Translations under genes and position numbers: made by a program
Shown here: piece by piece, positions 24,821 through 33,805 of the stretch
How positions within the stretch are numbered: position 1 is the first letter of the stretch
Layout: each line of letters opens with the position of its first letter
Origin: JAGREO01 sp020446285
GTDB lineage: Bacteria; Pseudomonadota; Alphaproteobacteria; Geminicoccales; Geminicoccaceae
DNA length: 64,000 nt
Assembly: GCA_041398005.1 (NCBI GenBank)
Contig: JAWKVP010000004.1
Location: forward strand, 321,970-385,969
Direction: 5' to 3'
The notes under the pieces: generated by a model
Databases searched by the model: none
Told to the model about the DNA's origin: nothing
Seen by the model: the letters and a program-made list of their open reading frames with translations, nothing else

Positions 24821-27606
24821 CGTGGAGCCGGCTCCGGCGGTCTGGGGGTGTAACGGACGAGCAGGTTTTCCACCTGCCGCATGCGACGACGAAGCGTGTC
24901 AAGTTCATCGGCAAGGACCGCATTCTCGTCACGGACATTATTCAGCTCGGCCTGCATGCGACCGGCATCCGTCCCGCCCTCTCCGTCAGACGCGTCTCCG
25001 TCGGATACCGGTCCGGCTGCTTCCAGCGCATCGATCTGTCGCTGCAATTCAACCTGATCGCGCTCGTGTTCCTCGCGGGCCGCGACAAGTGCCGCGCTTG
25101 TGCTTTCGAGTGCCGCGTCACGCTCGGAGGTCAGATCCGCGATACGTTCGTCGAGCGAGCGCACCTGCGCCTGAGCCGCTGCGAGCGCTGCCTCGAGCCG
25201 TTCGATTTCGCCGGCATCGACGACATCGACCGCCGCACCGCCCGTCCGCGCACCGACGTTTCCTGCATCGGCGAGGGTGGCCGCAAGCGCATCGCGTTCG
25301 GCTACGAGCAAGCTCCGTTCGTCCCGCCAGGACTGTTCGACCTCTTCGAGAGCCTTCGCCCGTTCTCTTGCCTCGATGAGTTGCGCACGCAGCTCGGTGA
25401 TCGTCGCCTCGCCTGCATCATCGGCGGCACGAAGACTGGCAAGCCTTGTATCCAACCGCTCGTTTTCGGCCGCCATCTGCCGGGTTTCGGTCTTGAGCGC
25501 CGCGAGCGCCTCCTCGACCTCGAGACGCCCGGCACGCGCCGCATCCCGTTCACCGACAAGGGCCTGCATCCGCTCGGAAACCGCCCCCGTGGCGGCCGCG
25601 AGTTCCTCGCCCTGAACCACCAGCTGCGCCTGTGCCTCGTCGCGTTCACGCCTGAGTGTTTCCATCTCGGACGTCATTGTCTCATTCGACCGGGCGAGCT
25701 GCGAGCGCAAGTCCTCGAGCTCGGCAAGCGCCGCATCCCGTTCAGCGGAAATTCCGCTGATCCCGTTTGCAACCTCGTCACGCGCGGCAGAAAGCTCGCC
25801 CTGCATGGTTTCGAGCCGTGCACGCGCATCATCGCGTTCCTGTGTCAGCGACACGATCTCGTCCGCGAGATCCGTACTCGATGTTGCAAGATCGGTCCGG
25901 AGAGTTTCAATCTGTGCCCGCGCTTCGTCGCGCTCCCGCGTCAGCGATGCGATCTCGCCCGACAGATCCGTATTCGACGTCGCAAGCTCCGTCCTCAGCG
26001 TATCGAGCTGTGCCTGAATCGTGTCCCGTTCCTCACGGGCGGACTGCACCGACGCTTCCGTCGTTTCCCTTGCCCTGGCGAGATCCGTACGAACCGTTTC
26101 CAGCTCCGCAAGCGCCGTGTCGCGCTGCTGGACGACGGACTGCATCGACGCGAGCGCGGCATTGCGCTCCTGCGCGGCGCGCTGCATCTCCCGCTCATGG
26201 TCCACCCGAAGCTCATCAAGAAGCGCCTGATTCTGCAAGACGGTGGATTCTCCGTCTGCCTTGATCGCAGCGAGTTCCGTTTCAAGTGCAGCGACCCGTT
26301 CGCCGGCGCTGGCGGCCTCCGTCCGTGCCGCCTCCAGCTCGGAAGCCAGTTCGGCCCTGCCCCGGGCCACGGCATCGCGCTCGGTGGCAAGATCGGTGAT
26401 CCGCGCCTCGGAAGAGAGACGCAGACTGTCCAGCTCCGCCTGGACCCCGGCAAGATCACCGGAACCCTGCTCCTGCGCACGCGCAAGCTCCGCTTCCAGC
26501 GCGAGAATGCCAGCCTGCGCATCGAGGAGAAGCCGGTCGCGCGCCTCCAGCTCCTGTTCGAGAACAAGACGCTGTTCGCCGGCCTCGCGCGTATCTTGCT
26601 CCGCCACCGAAAGGCGTTCCTGCAAACCGGCGAGCTCATCGGCGGAACCTGTCAGCTGCCGCAATTCCGATATCTCTGCCTCGAGCTGCGCAGTGCGTCC
26701 CGCCGCTTCCTCGATCATCCGGTCGCGTGCGGCGAGTTCGATCGTCTGCGCCTCGATGCGCCGGCGAAGGTCGGCAGAAGGTACCGCACCGTCTCCGTCC
26801 GACCCGCCGGCTTCGCCGTTGGCGAGCATCATCGCCTCGAGTTCCGCCACATTCGACCTGAGCGCGACGATCTCCTCGTTGGCGGCCTGCAGTTCGGCGT
26901 TCCTGTCCGGTGCGGTCCCGTCTGCCGTCTCCGCAGACGCGGCCGAGCCCGCCTCGAGTTCGGCAACAAGAGCGAGGAGACGGTCGACCTGTTCGCGCGC
27001 CGCATCGCGCTCGCCAGCAGCGAGACGAAGCTCGATCCGTGCCGCCTCCAGTTCTGCGAGCGGATCCGAGCCGGAGATGCTATCCGCTCCGTCCACCGAT
27101 GCCGGATCGGCACCGTTCGAAGCCAGTTCCGTCTCCAGTGCCGCGATCCGCGCCCGGGCCGCTTCAAGAGCCGCCCGTTCCTCGACCTGCTGCACGCGCA
27201 GCCGCTCGTTTTCAGCAAGCGAGGCCGCGAGGTCGCTGCCGACGGACGTGGCATCCGCACCTTCCCCGCCATCGGCCGGTTGTGCGGCAAGGAGCGATTC
27301 CAGTCTGGCGATTTCCGCACGGGCCGCATCGAGATCGGCAGAAGCTCCCGGCGAACCACCGGCGACATTCACCGTATCGGTGAGGCGGGCAATCTCCTTC
27401 TGTCCCGCGTCATAGCGGAAATAGCCGTAGGCAAGCGCTCCGGCGAGAGCGAGAGCGACGACAGTCATCAACGCCAGAGCGATGCGAAGTCCCGAACCTC
27501 CCTGCTCCTCCACCACGACATGCGGCTCGCCGAGCATGGCCGCTCTGGCGTACATCGCACTGCCGCGCTTGTCGAAGCGGCGCTTACCCTCGATCTTTCC
27601 GGCCAT
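24817..27606 (-). CDS. large membrane-anchored coiled-coil protein, function unknown
   Basis: A 929-residue protein. The start at 27606 (MAGKIEGKRRFDKRG) is chosen because a short basic segment is followed by one membrane helix at about residues 48-68 (ALALMTVVALALAGALAYGYF). The rest is almost continuous coiled coil, rich in Glu, Ala, Arg and Leu, with Gly/Ser/Asp breaks (residues ~80-300). Residues 503-662 are five tandem 32-residue repeats. The tail (LVRYTPRPPEPAPR) is Pro-rich. The large size and single N-terminal anchor suggest a spacer or scaffold in the envelope, in the style of tether or cell-division proteins; no enzymatic domain is visible. It overlaps the downstream D-threonine-aldolase-like gene by ATGA. 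Confidence 0.85.
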   Translation of the reverse strand: MAGKIEGKRRFDKRGSAMYARAAMLGEPHVVVEEQGGSGLRIALALMTVVALALAGALAYGYFRYDAGQKEIARLTDTVNVAGGSPGASADLDAARAEIARLESLLAAQPADGGEGADATSVGSDLAASLAENERLRVQQVEERAALEAARARIAALETELASNGADPASVDGADSISGSDPLAELEAARIELRLAAGERDAAREQVDRLLALVAELEAGSAASAETADGTAPDRNAELQAANEEIVALRSNVAELEAMMLANGEAGGSDGDGAVPSADLRRRIEAQTIELAARDRMIEEAAGRTAQLEAEISELRQLTGSADELAGLQERLSVAEQDTREAGEQRLVLEQELEARDRLLLDAQAGILALEAELARAQEQGSGDLAGVQAELDSLRLSSEARITDLATERDAVARGRAELASELEAARTEAASAGERVAALETELAAIKADGESTVLQNQALLDELRVDHEREMQRAAQERNAALASMQSVVQQRDTALAELETVRTDLARARETTEASVQSAREERDTIQAQLDTLRTELATSNTDLSGEIASLTRERDEARAQIETLRTDLATSSTDLADEIVSLTQERDDARARLETMQGELSAARDEVANGISGISAERDAALAELEDLRSQLARSNETMTSEMETLRRERDEAQAQLVVQGEELAAATGAVSERMQALVGERDAARAGRLEVEEALAALKTETRQMAAENERLDTRLASLRAADDAGEATITELRAQLIEARERAKALEEVEQSWRDERSLLVAERDALAATLADAGNVGARTGGAAVDVVDAGEIERLEAALAAAQAQVRSLDERIADLTSERDAALESTSAALVAAREEHERDQVELQRQIDALEAAGPVSDGDASDGEGGTDAGRMQAELNNVRDENAVLADELDTLRRRMRQVENLLVRYTPRPPEPAPR
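25621..26100 (-). repeat. five 96-bp coding tandem repeats
   Basis: Inside the coiled-coil gene, five consecutive units of 32 codons each begin E/D-T/D-x-R and end R-D-x-x-x-A-x-L: ETVRTDLARA, DTLRTELATS, ETLRTDLATS, ETMQGELSAA, EDLRSQLARS as unit starts. The units at 25813-26004 are the most alike, indicating recent duplication. Confidence 0.75.
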
Positions 27607-27899
27607 GGGCCTCTCGTGTCCGTGTAAGAAAACCGGCCCGACAGTATCGCCTAATTCCCCGTGTGGCGAGAGTGTGTCGGCCGGATCGGGATGCCTTCGG
27701 TACGGCCGCGCGCGGGGCGCGTCAATCTCGACATCTTGTGCCGGGCTCCCGCTGCATTTATGAATCCGCTTGCGGCTTCTCCTCGGGCTCCAGGGTGCCG
27801 TCGCTTGGGCGCGCGCATTTTCCTGTGTTTTCAAAGGGCCTCGGGATTGTCTGACAGACTGCCGAACCCGGCAGAAGCAAGGAAAACGGAGGTTAAACC

Positions 27900-29012
27900 A
27901 TGAAAAGACGTGATTTCGTTCGCAGCACTGCCGCAGGTGGTGCGGCGATTGGTGCCGCCGCTGCCGCCACTTCCGGCTTCCCGATGCCCGCGGTGGCGCA
28001 GGGGCGCAAGGACATGGTCATCGTCTCGACCTGGCCGCGCGACTTCCCCGGCCTCGGACTGAGCGCCCAGCGCCTCGCCGCACGGATCACCGAACTCACC
28101 GAGGGTGCGATCACCACCGAATATTTCGCCGCCGGCGAACGGGTCGGCGCGTTCGACAGCTTCGACGAAGTCGCATCGGGCAATGCGCAGGCCTATATCG
28201 GCGCTGATTATTACTGGAAGGGCAAGCATCCCGGCTGGGCCTATTTCACCTCCGTGCCATTCGGAATGACCACCCCCGAGTGGAATGCCTGGATCAAGTT
28301 CAAGGGCGGTCAGGCGCTCTGGGACGAACTCGGTTCCGAATTCGGCCTCAAATGCCTGCCCTGCGGTTCCACCGGCACGCAGATGGGCGGCTGGTTCAAC
28401 ATCGAGGTCGAGACGGCCGACGATCTCAAGGGCCTCAAGATGCGCATCCCCGGCCTCGGCGGCGACGTCATGGCCAAGCTCGGCGCCTCCCCGGTCTCGC
28501 TGCCCGGTGGCCAGATCTACGAGAATCTCGTCTCCGGCGCCATCGACGCTACCGAGTGGGTCGGCCCCTACAATGACTATTTCCTGAAATTCTACGAAGC
28601 CGCGAAATACTATTACTATCCCGGCATGCACGAGCCCGGCGGCGGTCTCTCGCTCGGCATGAACAAGGATTTCTGGGAAAATCTCAGCGCGCACGAGAAG
28701 GCGATCGTCACCGCTGCCGCCAACGAGGAGCTGGCAGCCCAGTACGAAGAGACGATGGCGTTCAACGGCGAGTATCTCAAGAAGCTCATCAACGAACATG
28801 GCGTCGAGTTGCGCCAGTTCTCCGATGAAATCTACGACAGTTTCGGCGAGGCTGCCGCCGAGGTTTTTGCCGAGACCCGCGAGCACAGTGATCTCGCCGC
28901 GAGAATCGACGACTCCTTCCAGGCCAACCTGCTCGAGATCGGTTCGTGGGAGGCAATCGCCGAAGTCGCATTCTCGCGCCAACGCAACCGCGTTCTCGGT
29001 ATCGGCGGCTAG
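27900..29012 (+). CDS. TRAP transporter substrate-binding protein (DctP family)
   Basis: A periplasmic binding protein of 370 residues for a carboxylate-type ligand. The start follows CGGAGG by seven bases. The N-terminus MKRRDFVRS, then an Ala-rich hydrophobic run ending PAVAQG, is a twin-arginine export signal. The mature part carries DctP landmarks: VIVSTWPRDFPGLG, LKGLKMRIPGLGGDVM (with the conserved Arg that ion-pairs the ligand carboxylate) and ENLVSGAIDATEWVGPYND. The Trp-Val-Gly-Pro region resembles TakP-type proteins that bind alpha-keto acids. It is the first gene of the TRAP set; a long hairpin separates it from the permease genes. Confidence 0.93.
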   Translation: MKRRDFVRSTAAGGAAIGAAAAATSGFPMPAVAQGRKDMVIVSTWPRDFPGLGLSAQRLAARITELTEGAITTEYFAAGERVGAFDSFDEVASGNAQAYIGADYYWKGKHPGWAYFTSVPFGMTTPEWNAWIKFKGGQALWDELGSEFGLKCLPCGSTGTQMGGWFNIEVETADDLKGLKMRIPGLGGDVMAKLGASPVSLPGGQIYENLVSGAIDATEWVGPYNDYFLKFYEAAKYYYYPGMHEPGGGLSLGMNKDFWENLSAHEKAIVTAAANEELAAQYEETMAFNGEYLKKLINEHGVELRQFSDEIYDSFGEAAAEVFAETREHSDLAARIDDSFQANLLEIGSWEAIAEVAFSRQRNRVLGIGG

Positions 29013-29052
29013 GCCCGCCAGCAAGCCGACGGGCCGGCATGACCCGAAACAG

Positions 29053-29128
29053 CGATACCGTTGCCCTTGCCCGCCGCATTGTCATCCCGACAGGATGGCA
29101 GTGCGGGACGGGCAAGGGCATGGTGTCG
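29053..29128 (+). promoter_or_regulatory. long stem-loop between TRAP binding protein and permease genes
   Basis: The arms at 29053-29073 and 29109-29128 pair through TGCCCTTGCCCG/CGGGCAAGGGCA and continue outward with few mismatches (CGATACC against GGTGTCG). Inside, CCGCATTGTCATCC pairs with GGATGGCAGTGCGG. The whole structure is about 34 paired positions. No U-run follows. Its place after the binding-protein gene suits an RNA-stabilising or attenuating element that keeps binding protein in excess over permease. Confidence 0.7.
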
Positions 29129-29267
29129 TTGCAACAGCCCGTCGCGACGGAAGACGGGTGTCATTTCCGGGTTGGCAGCAGGGGGCCCGTCCCGATACGA
29201 CGCTGGTGAACAGTCCGGTGTGAAACCAGGAACCGACAATCAGGGCAGGCAGCGAGGGCAAAGCAAA

Positions 29268-30278
29268 ATGACAGCAGCTTCGGATTCTGCTGCGGGCAGC
29301 CGTGATGAACTTGTGCGCCAGGGCCAGCCGGCCATTCCGGTGCGGATTCTCGGCTGGCTCACTCTGGCCATGCTCGCGGCCTATCTGATCAACAGCTGGC
29401 TCACCTATGTGCGCGGCTGGCCCGGCACCGCAGCTGCGCTCGAGGGCGGCAGTGCCACAGGTTTCGTACAGATCGCGATCTATGCGGTGCTGGCGCTCGG
29501 CGCGATCACCTTTGTCCTTCGTACACCGGAAACGACGCTTCGGATGGATGGCGACAGGATCTCGCGTTTCAACGCATGGCTCGTACGCGCCGCCTTCTGG
29601 TCGGTCCTGCTGGTCGGCATCGCCGATGCGGCGATTTCCTTCATGCGGGTCGAAAATCTCCTCGATGTCTATGTCGGTCCGCAGATGGCAACCGATATCG
29701 GCCGGCCACAATATCGCGGCCCGTATATTCACCTGCCGCTCATCGGTGTCGGGATGCTTCTGGCGCTGGTCACCCGCACGCTAGGCTTTACCTGGCTTGC
29801 GCTGCTCGTCGTGGTCGCAGAACTGATGATTGTACTCGCACGCTTCATCTTCTCCTACGAACAGGCGTTCATGGGCGATCTGGTGCGTTTCTGGTATGCC
29901 GCATTGTTCCTCTTCGCCAGCGCCTACACGCTCATCGACGAAGGCCATGTGCGGGTCGACGTGCTCTATGCCGGCATGAAGGATACGACCAAGGGCATGG
30001 TCAACGCCGTCGGCTCGATCCTGCTCGGCATCATCTTCTGCTGGGTTATCCTGTTCGTTGGCATGGGCAACAGGTCTGCAATCATCATCAGTCCGCTCGT
30101 CAATTTCGAAGTCTCGCAGTCGGGCTTCGGGATGTATGTCAAATATCTCATGGCCGGCTTTCTCGGCATCTTCGCCATCACCATGATGATCCAGTTCGTC
30201 AGCTATCTGTTCGAGGCCGTTGCCGACTGGCGCGGCGAGCCGGGAGCGCGGGAAATCTCCGCTCCCTCGGCCCACTAG
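29268..30278 (+). CDS. TRAP transporter small permease subunit (DctQ family), extended form
   Basis: A 336-residue inner-membrane protein, roughly twice the usual DctQ length. The ATG at 29268 begins MTAASDSAAGS; the frame is open upstream but runs through the hairpin and is not protein-like. Four membrane segments lie in the N-terminal half (VRILGWLTLAMLAAYLIN, ATGFVQIAIYAVLALGAITF and so on); the DctQ-like core follows with RFIFSYEQAFMGDLVRFWYAALFLFASAYTLIDEGHVRVDVLY, where the last part is the family hallmark. It lies between the binding-protein gene and the large permease (27 bp before it). Confidence 0.88.
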   Translation: MTAASDSAAGSRDELVRQGQPAIPVRILGWLTLAMLAAYLINSWLTYVRGWPGTAAALEGGSATGFVQIAIYAVLALGAITFVLRTPETTLRMDGDRISRFNAWLVRAAFWSVLLVGIADAAISFMRVENLLDVYVGPQMATDIGRPQYRGPYIHLPLIGVGMLLALVTRTLGFTWLALLVVVAELMIVLARFIFSYEQAFMGDLVRFWYAALFLFASAYTLIDEGHVRVDVLYAGMKDTTKGMVNAVGSILLGIIFCWVILFVGMGNRSAIIISPLVNFEVSQSGFGMYVKYLMAGFLGIFAITMMIQFVSYLFEAVADWRGEPGAREISAPSAH

Positions 30279-30305
30279 TCCAGCCGCGCCCCGGAGCGAC
30301 GCACC

Positions 30306-32969
30306 ATGGAACTTCTCTTTCTCGCTCTCCTGATCCTGCTGATGGCAATCGCGCTCGGTTCGGGTTTTCCGGTGGCCTTCTCGCTACCCGGATCGGCCAT
30401 TCTGACCGTGCTGATCGCCGCCGGTGCGGGCTGGCTCTTCACCGGCAATATCGATGCCTATTTCGCCCATGGCGGGCCGGGCCAGTGGCTCTCCGCCGGT
30501 GTGACCAACCTGCGCGGGGTCTACTGGGAGGTCGAACGGGATACGCTCATAGCGATTCCGCTGTTCATCTTCATGGGCATCATGCTGCAGCGCTCGAAGA
30601 TCGCCGAGGATCTCCTCGTCACCATGGCCCAGCTCTTCGGGCCGATCCGTGGCGGCCTCGGCATTTCGGTCGTCTTCGTCGGCGCGCTGCTCGCTGCCAC
30701 GACCGGCATCGTCGGCGCCACCGTGGTCGCCATGGGCCTGATCTCGCTGCCGGCGATGTTGCGCAGCAACTATTCCAAGAGCCTCGCCACCGGCACGATT
30801 GCCGCTTCCGGGACGCTCGGGCAGATCATACCGCCATCGATCGTGCTCATCATTCTTGCCGACCAGCTCGCCAGCGCCGTCGATCAGGCGAGCACCACGC
30901 GCAAGGCGCTGTTCAAGGCGAGTACCGGCGAACTGTCGATGCCATCGGAGTTCGATGTCGCCTCGACGAGCGCCGGCGAGATGTTTCTCGGTGCGCTCGT
31001 TCCGGGCCTCGTGCTGGTGGCGCTCTACATGATCTTCATACTGGTCTATGCGCTGATCCGGCCGAATGTGGCACCGGCAGTGCATACGGGCGAGCGCTTC
31101 GACGGAGCCTTCTGGTTCAAGGTGGCCATCACCCTCATACCACCGCTCGCATTGATCTTCCTCGTCCTCGGCTCGATCCTGACGGGCATCGCGACGGTTA
31201 ACCAGGCGGGCGCTATCGGTGCCGCCGGCGCGCTTATCATGGCCGGATACCGGCTCACGGACGGCAGACGCGGCTCATTCGCTCCGGCGATCCTCGCACT
31301 CGCGTCGCTCGGCGTCATCGCCTTCGTCCTCGCCAATTATGATACCAACATCAAGAACATCCAGACCGAGGCTGATGCCTTCGGCATCAATCTCGCCATC
31401 GGTGCCGTGATCATGCTCTGCCTGTCGCTGGTCTGGAGCGGCATCCGCGTCATGCGCATCGACGGCACGCTGCAAGCGGTCATGCTGGAGACAGCCAAGA
31501 CCACCTCGCTGGTCTTCATCATTCTTCTCGGCGCAGCGATGCTCACCGCCGCCTTTCGCGCATTCGGCGGCGAGGAGCTGGTCCGGCATTTTCTCGAGAC
31601 GCTTCCAGGCGGCTTCTGGTCGCAGTTCATCATCGTCATGGCGGTGATTTTCATCCTCGGATTCTTCCTGGATTTCATCGAGATCGCCGTGGTGGTGGTG
31701 CCGATCGTGGCGCCGATCCTGCTCGCCGATCCGGCGGCCAATGTCACCGCCGTCTGGCTCGGCGTGATGATCGGTCTCAACATCCAGACGAGTTTCCTCA
31801 CCCCGCCCTTCGGTTTCGCACTTTTCTATCTGCGCGGCGTCGCGCCTGCGGTCGTGCGGACACTGGACATGTACAAGGGCGTGATCCCGTTCATCGCCCT
31901 GCAACTTCTGGCTCTCGCCATTGTCGGCTATTATCCGACGCTCGTGAACTATCTGCCGGCTCGCGTTTCGCTCACCTCCCAGACCGCACCGCCACCGGTC
32001 AATCCGCGACTGCAGCCCTGCATGGAGGAACTGCTGTTCGCCACCTATGAACGCGACGGGGAACGGTTGCGGTCGGCGATGGACGAACTGACCTCGATGG
32101 ATCTCACCGCTCTTTCCGAAGATGCCCGCGAGGCCGTCGAAGACAGCCTCGAAAGTGCCCGCTCGGTTTTCGGGATCATCGAAGAGGTCAAGGCAGCGCA
32201 GGCGGAAGCCGAGGCGTTTGCGGTCGACTACCGCCCGCTGCATGCGGACGTCAGCAATCTCCAGCGCCTGATCCGCCAGATCGAAACCGAGCTCGAAGGG
32301 CTCGAGCGCGATGCGTCGCACATGGCGGCCAATCCCAATGCCAGCGACGCAGCGAAGGCACGTCTTGCCGACCGCAAGGCCCTCCTCGAAAACGAACGCC
32401 AGTCGATCGAGGCACAGATCCCCGCCGACTGGGATGAAAAGCACAAGGCCTATCTGCAACTGGCGGGCGCCGAGAACCGTGCGCGCATGCAGTATCGCCG
32501 TGCTGCCGACGATTCATACGAGGGTATCGCCGAGGTTCGCCTGCTGCTCGCCCAGGCCGATACCATCGCGGCCATCCGCCCTGAGATCGAGGCCTTGCGC
32601 CCGCTGGTCGACAATGCCGGCGGCGCAGAAGTGCAGGAAGCGATCAAGCTGGTAGAGGAACGCCTCGGTGCGCTGGATGGTGCAGGCGATATCCGCTCAC
32701 CGCTGTCAAAGGCGCGACGGGCGATGAAACCCGGTCAGGAGAATCGTGAGGAAGCCAGCGCGTTGCTCGACGAGTCGCTGGCCGCACAGGCCGTCGAGGC
32801 GGAGTGGCGATCGAACGCCGCAGCCGCGATCGGCGAGGAGCTCGATTCCTACGAGGTCACGATCCGCGACTCGCTCGGCCTGCGGCAGCAACCGCGCCTT
32901 GGCGAGGAGATGGCGAAGGAGGTTGCGGCCTGCATGGCCCATCACCGCGACATCTCGCTGAATTTCTGA
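30306..32969 (+). CDS. TRAP transporter large permease (DctM family) with long soluble C-terminal extension
   Basis: An 887-residue protein. The first ~560 residues are a DctM membrane transporter: LLILLMAIALGSGFPVAFSLPG, IAIPLFIFMGIMLQRSKIAEDLL, SGTLGQIIPPSIVLIILAD, and QTSFLTPPFGFALFYLRGVAP, the last being the C-terminal family signature. A poorly conserved insert (residues ~195-220) lies after the IPPS loop. From about residue 575 the chain continues for ~310 residues as a hydrophilic, Glu/Ala/Arg-rich helical region (YERDGERLRSAMDEL, LIRQIETELEGLERD) without membrane segments, which ordinary DctM lacks. The stop at 32967 is followed at once by the second 109-bp repeat. Confidence 0.92.
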   Translation: MELLFLALLILLMAIALGSGFPVAFSLPGSAILTVLIAAGAGWLFTGNIDAYFAHGGPGQWLSAGVTNLRGVYWEVERDTLIAIPLFIFMGIMLQRSKIAEDLLVTMAQLFGPIRGGLGISVVFVGALLAATTGIVGATVVAMGLISLPAMLRSNYSKSLATGTIAASGTLGQIIPPSIVLIILADQLASAVDQASTTRKALFKASTGELSMPSEFDVASTSAGEMFLGALVPGLVLVALYMIFILVYALIRPNVAPAVHTGERFDGAFWFKVAITLIPPLALIFLVLGSILTGIATVNQAGAIGAAGALIMAGYRLTDGRRGSFAPAILALASLGVIAFVLANYDTNIKNIQTEADAFGINLAIGAVIMLCLSLVWSGIRVMRIDGTLQAVMLETAKTTSLVFIILLGAAMLTAAFRAFGGEELVRHFLETLPGGFWSQFIIVMAVIFILGFFLDFIEIAVVVVPIVAPILLADPAANVTAVWLGVMIGLNIQTSFLTPPFGFALFYLRGVAPAVVRTLDMYKGVIPFIALQLLALAIVGYYPTLVNYLPARVSLTSQTAPPPVNPRLQPCMEELLFATYERDGERLRSAMDELTSMDLTALSEDAREAVEDSLESARSVFGIIEEVKAAQAEAEAFAVDYRPLHADVSNLQRLIRQIETELEGLERDASHMAANPNASDAAKARLADRKALLENERQSIEAQIPADWDEKHKAYLQLAGAENRARMQYRRAADDSYEGIAEVRLLLAQADTIAAIRPEIEALRPLVDNAGGAEVQEAIKLVEERLGALDGAGDIRSPLSKARRAMKPGQENREEASALLDESLAAQAVEAEWRSNAAAAIGEELDSYEVTIRDSLGLRQQPRLGEEMAKEVAACMAHHRDISLNF

Positions 32970-32981
32970 GTGGTCCGGATA

Positions 32982-33090
32982 CTGGTGCTCGGGCGCATTC
33001 ACTTCGTTCATACACCCGAGCGCCAGTTCCTTGTTTTTGCATCAATTTATCCAGTCAGATCAGTATGATCCGTCTGGATCGATGCACTGG
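32982..33090. repeat. 109-bp MITE-like repeat, copy 2
   Basis: Same length and orientation as the element at 2348-2456 and about 83% identical, with the longest identical run around TCCTTGTTTTTGCATCAATTT. Ends are CTGGTGCT and TGCACTGG; the inner stem (33051-33077) has two mismatches. It fills nearly the whole gap between the TRAP permease gene and the HAD gene. Confidence 0.82.
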
Positions 33091-33103
33091 AGAATAGACA
33101 GGC

Positions 33104-33805
33104 ATGGCGAACGAACCGGTCGAGGCTCTTTTGTTCGACGTCTTCGGCACACTCGTCGACTGGCGCGGCTCCATCGCCCGCGAACTCGCCACGCTCCTGC
33201 CAACGGTCGATGGCGATGCCTTCGCCCGAGCCTGGCGCGGTCGCTATCAGCCGTCGATGGAGCGGATCCGCTCGGGACGTCGCGGCTTCGTCCGTCTCGA
33301 CGTGCTGCACCGGGAAAACCTGCTTGAAACACTGGATGAATTTGCCGTCACCGGCCTGAATGACGAGGAAATCGATCATCTCAACCGTGTCTGGCATCGC
33401 CTCGCACCCTGGCCTGATGTCGTCGAGGGTCTGAGGCGATTGAGGGAGAAATACATCGTCGCCCCCTGCTCGAACGGCAATGTCGCGCTCATGACGCGGC
33501 TGGCGAAGAATAACGGAATGCCCTTCGACGTCATTCTCGGGGCCGAGGTGACCCGGTCCTACAAGCCGATGCGCGAAACCTACCTGGGCTCCGCCGATCT
33601 GCTCGATCTGCCGCCCGGACGCTGCATGATGGTCGCCGCCCACAACAGCGATCTGGCCGCCGCCCGCGACTGCGGATTGCAGACAGGGTTCTTCGCGCGG
33701 CCGGAGGAATATGGCGACGGCCATGACGAGGACCGCGAAGCAGACGCCGACTGGACGATCATCGCCTGCGATCTGCTCGATCTCGCCGAACGGATGGGAT
33801 GCTGA
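33104..33805 (+). CDS. HAD-superfamily hydrolase, haloacid dehalogenase type II-like
   Basis: A 233-residue HAD hydrolase. The nucleophile Asp12 is in LLFDVFGTLVDW, motif II in CSNGNVALM, the lysine in SYKPMRETY, and the acidic motif in MMVAAHNSDLAAARD. The overall layout matches L-2-haloacid dehalogenase-like proteins, but the Ser-Ala-Asn motif of proven dehalogenases is replaced by Ala-His-Asn, so the true substrate may be a phosphate ester or other compound. It opens the catabolic series after the TRAP genes and overlaps the VOC gene by seven bases. Confidence 0.85.
   Translation: MANEPVEALLFDVFGTLVDWRGSIARELATLLPTVDGDAFARAWRGRYQPSMERIRSGRRGFVRLDVLHRENLLETLDEFAVTGLNDEEIDHLNRVWHRLAPWPDVVEGLRRLREKYIVAPCSNGNVALMTRLAKNNGMPFDVILGAEVTRSYKPMRETYLGSADLLDLPPGRCMMVAAHNSDLAAARDCGLQTGFFARPEEYGDGHDEDREADADWTIIACDLLDLAERMGC

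Noticed and set aside
24793..27627. Long plus-strand frame opposite the coiled-coil gene
   Set aside because: The minus strand gives an anchored coiled coil with 32-residue repeats and a coupled neighbour; the plus frame is an Arg/Cys/Leu-rich shadow of it.
33104..33805. Assignment as a true L-2-haloacid dehalogenase
   Set aside because: The Ser-Ala-Asn motif of proven dehalogenases is Ala-His-Asn here, so only a type II-like HAD hydrolase is claimed.
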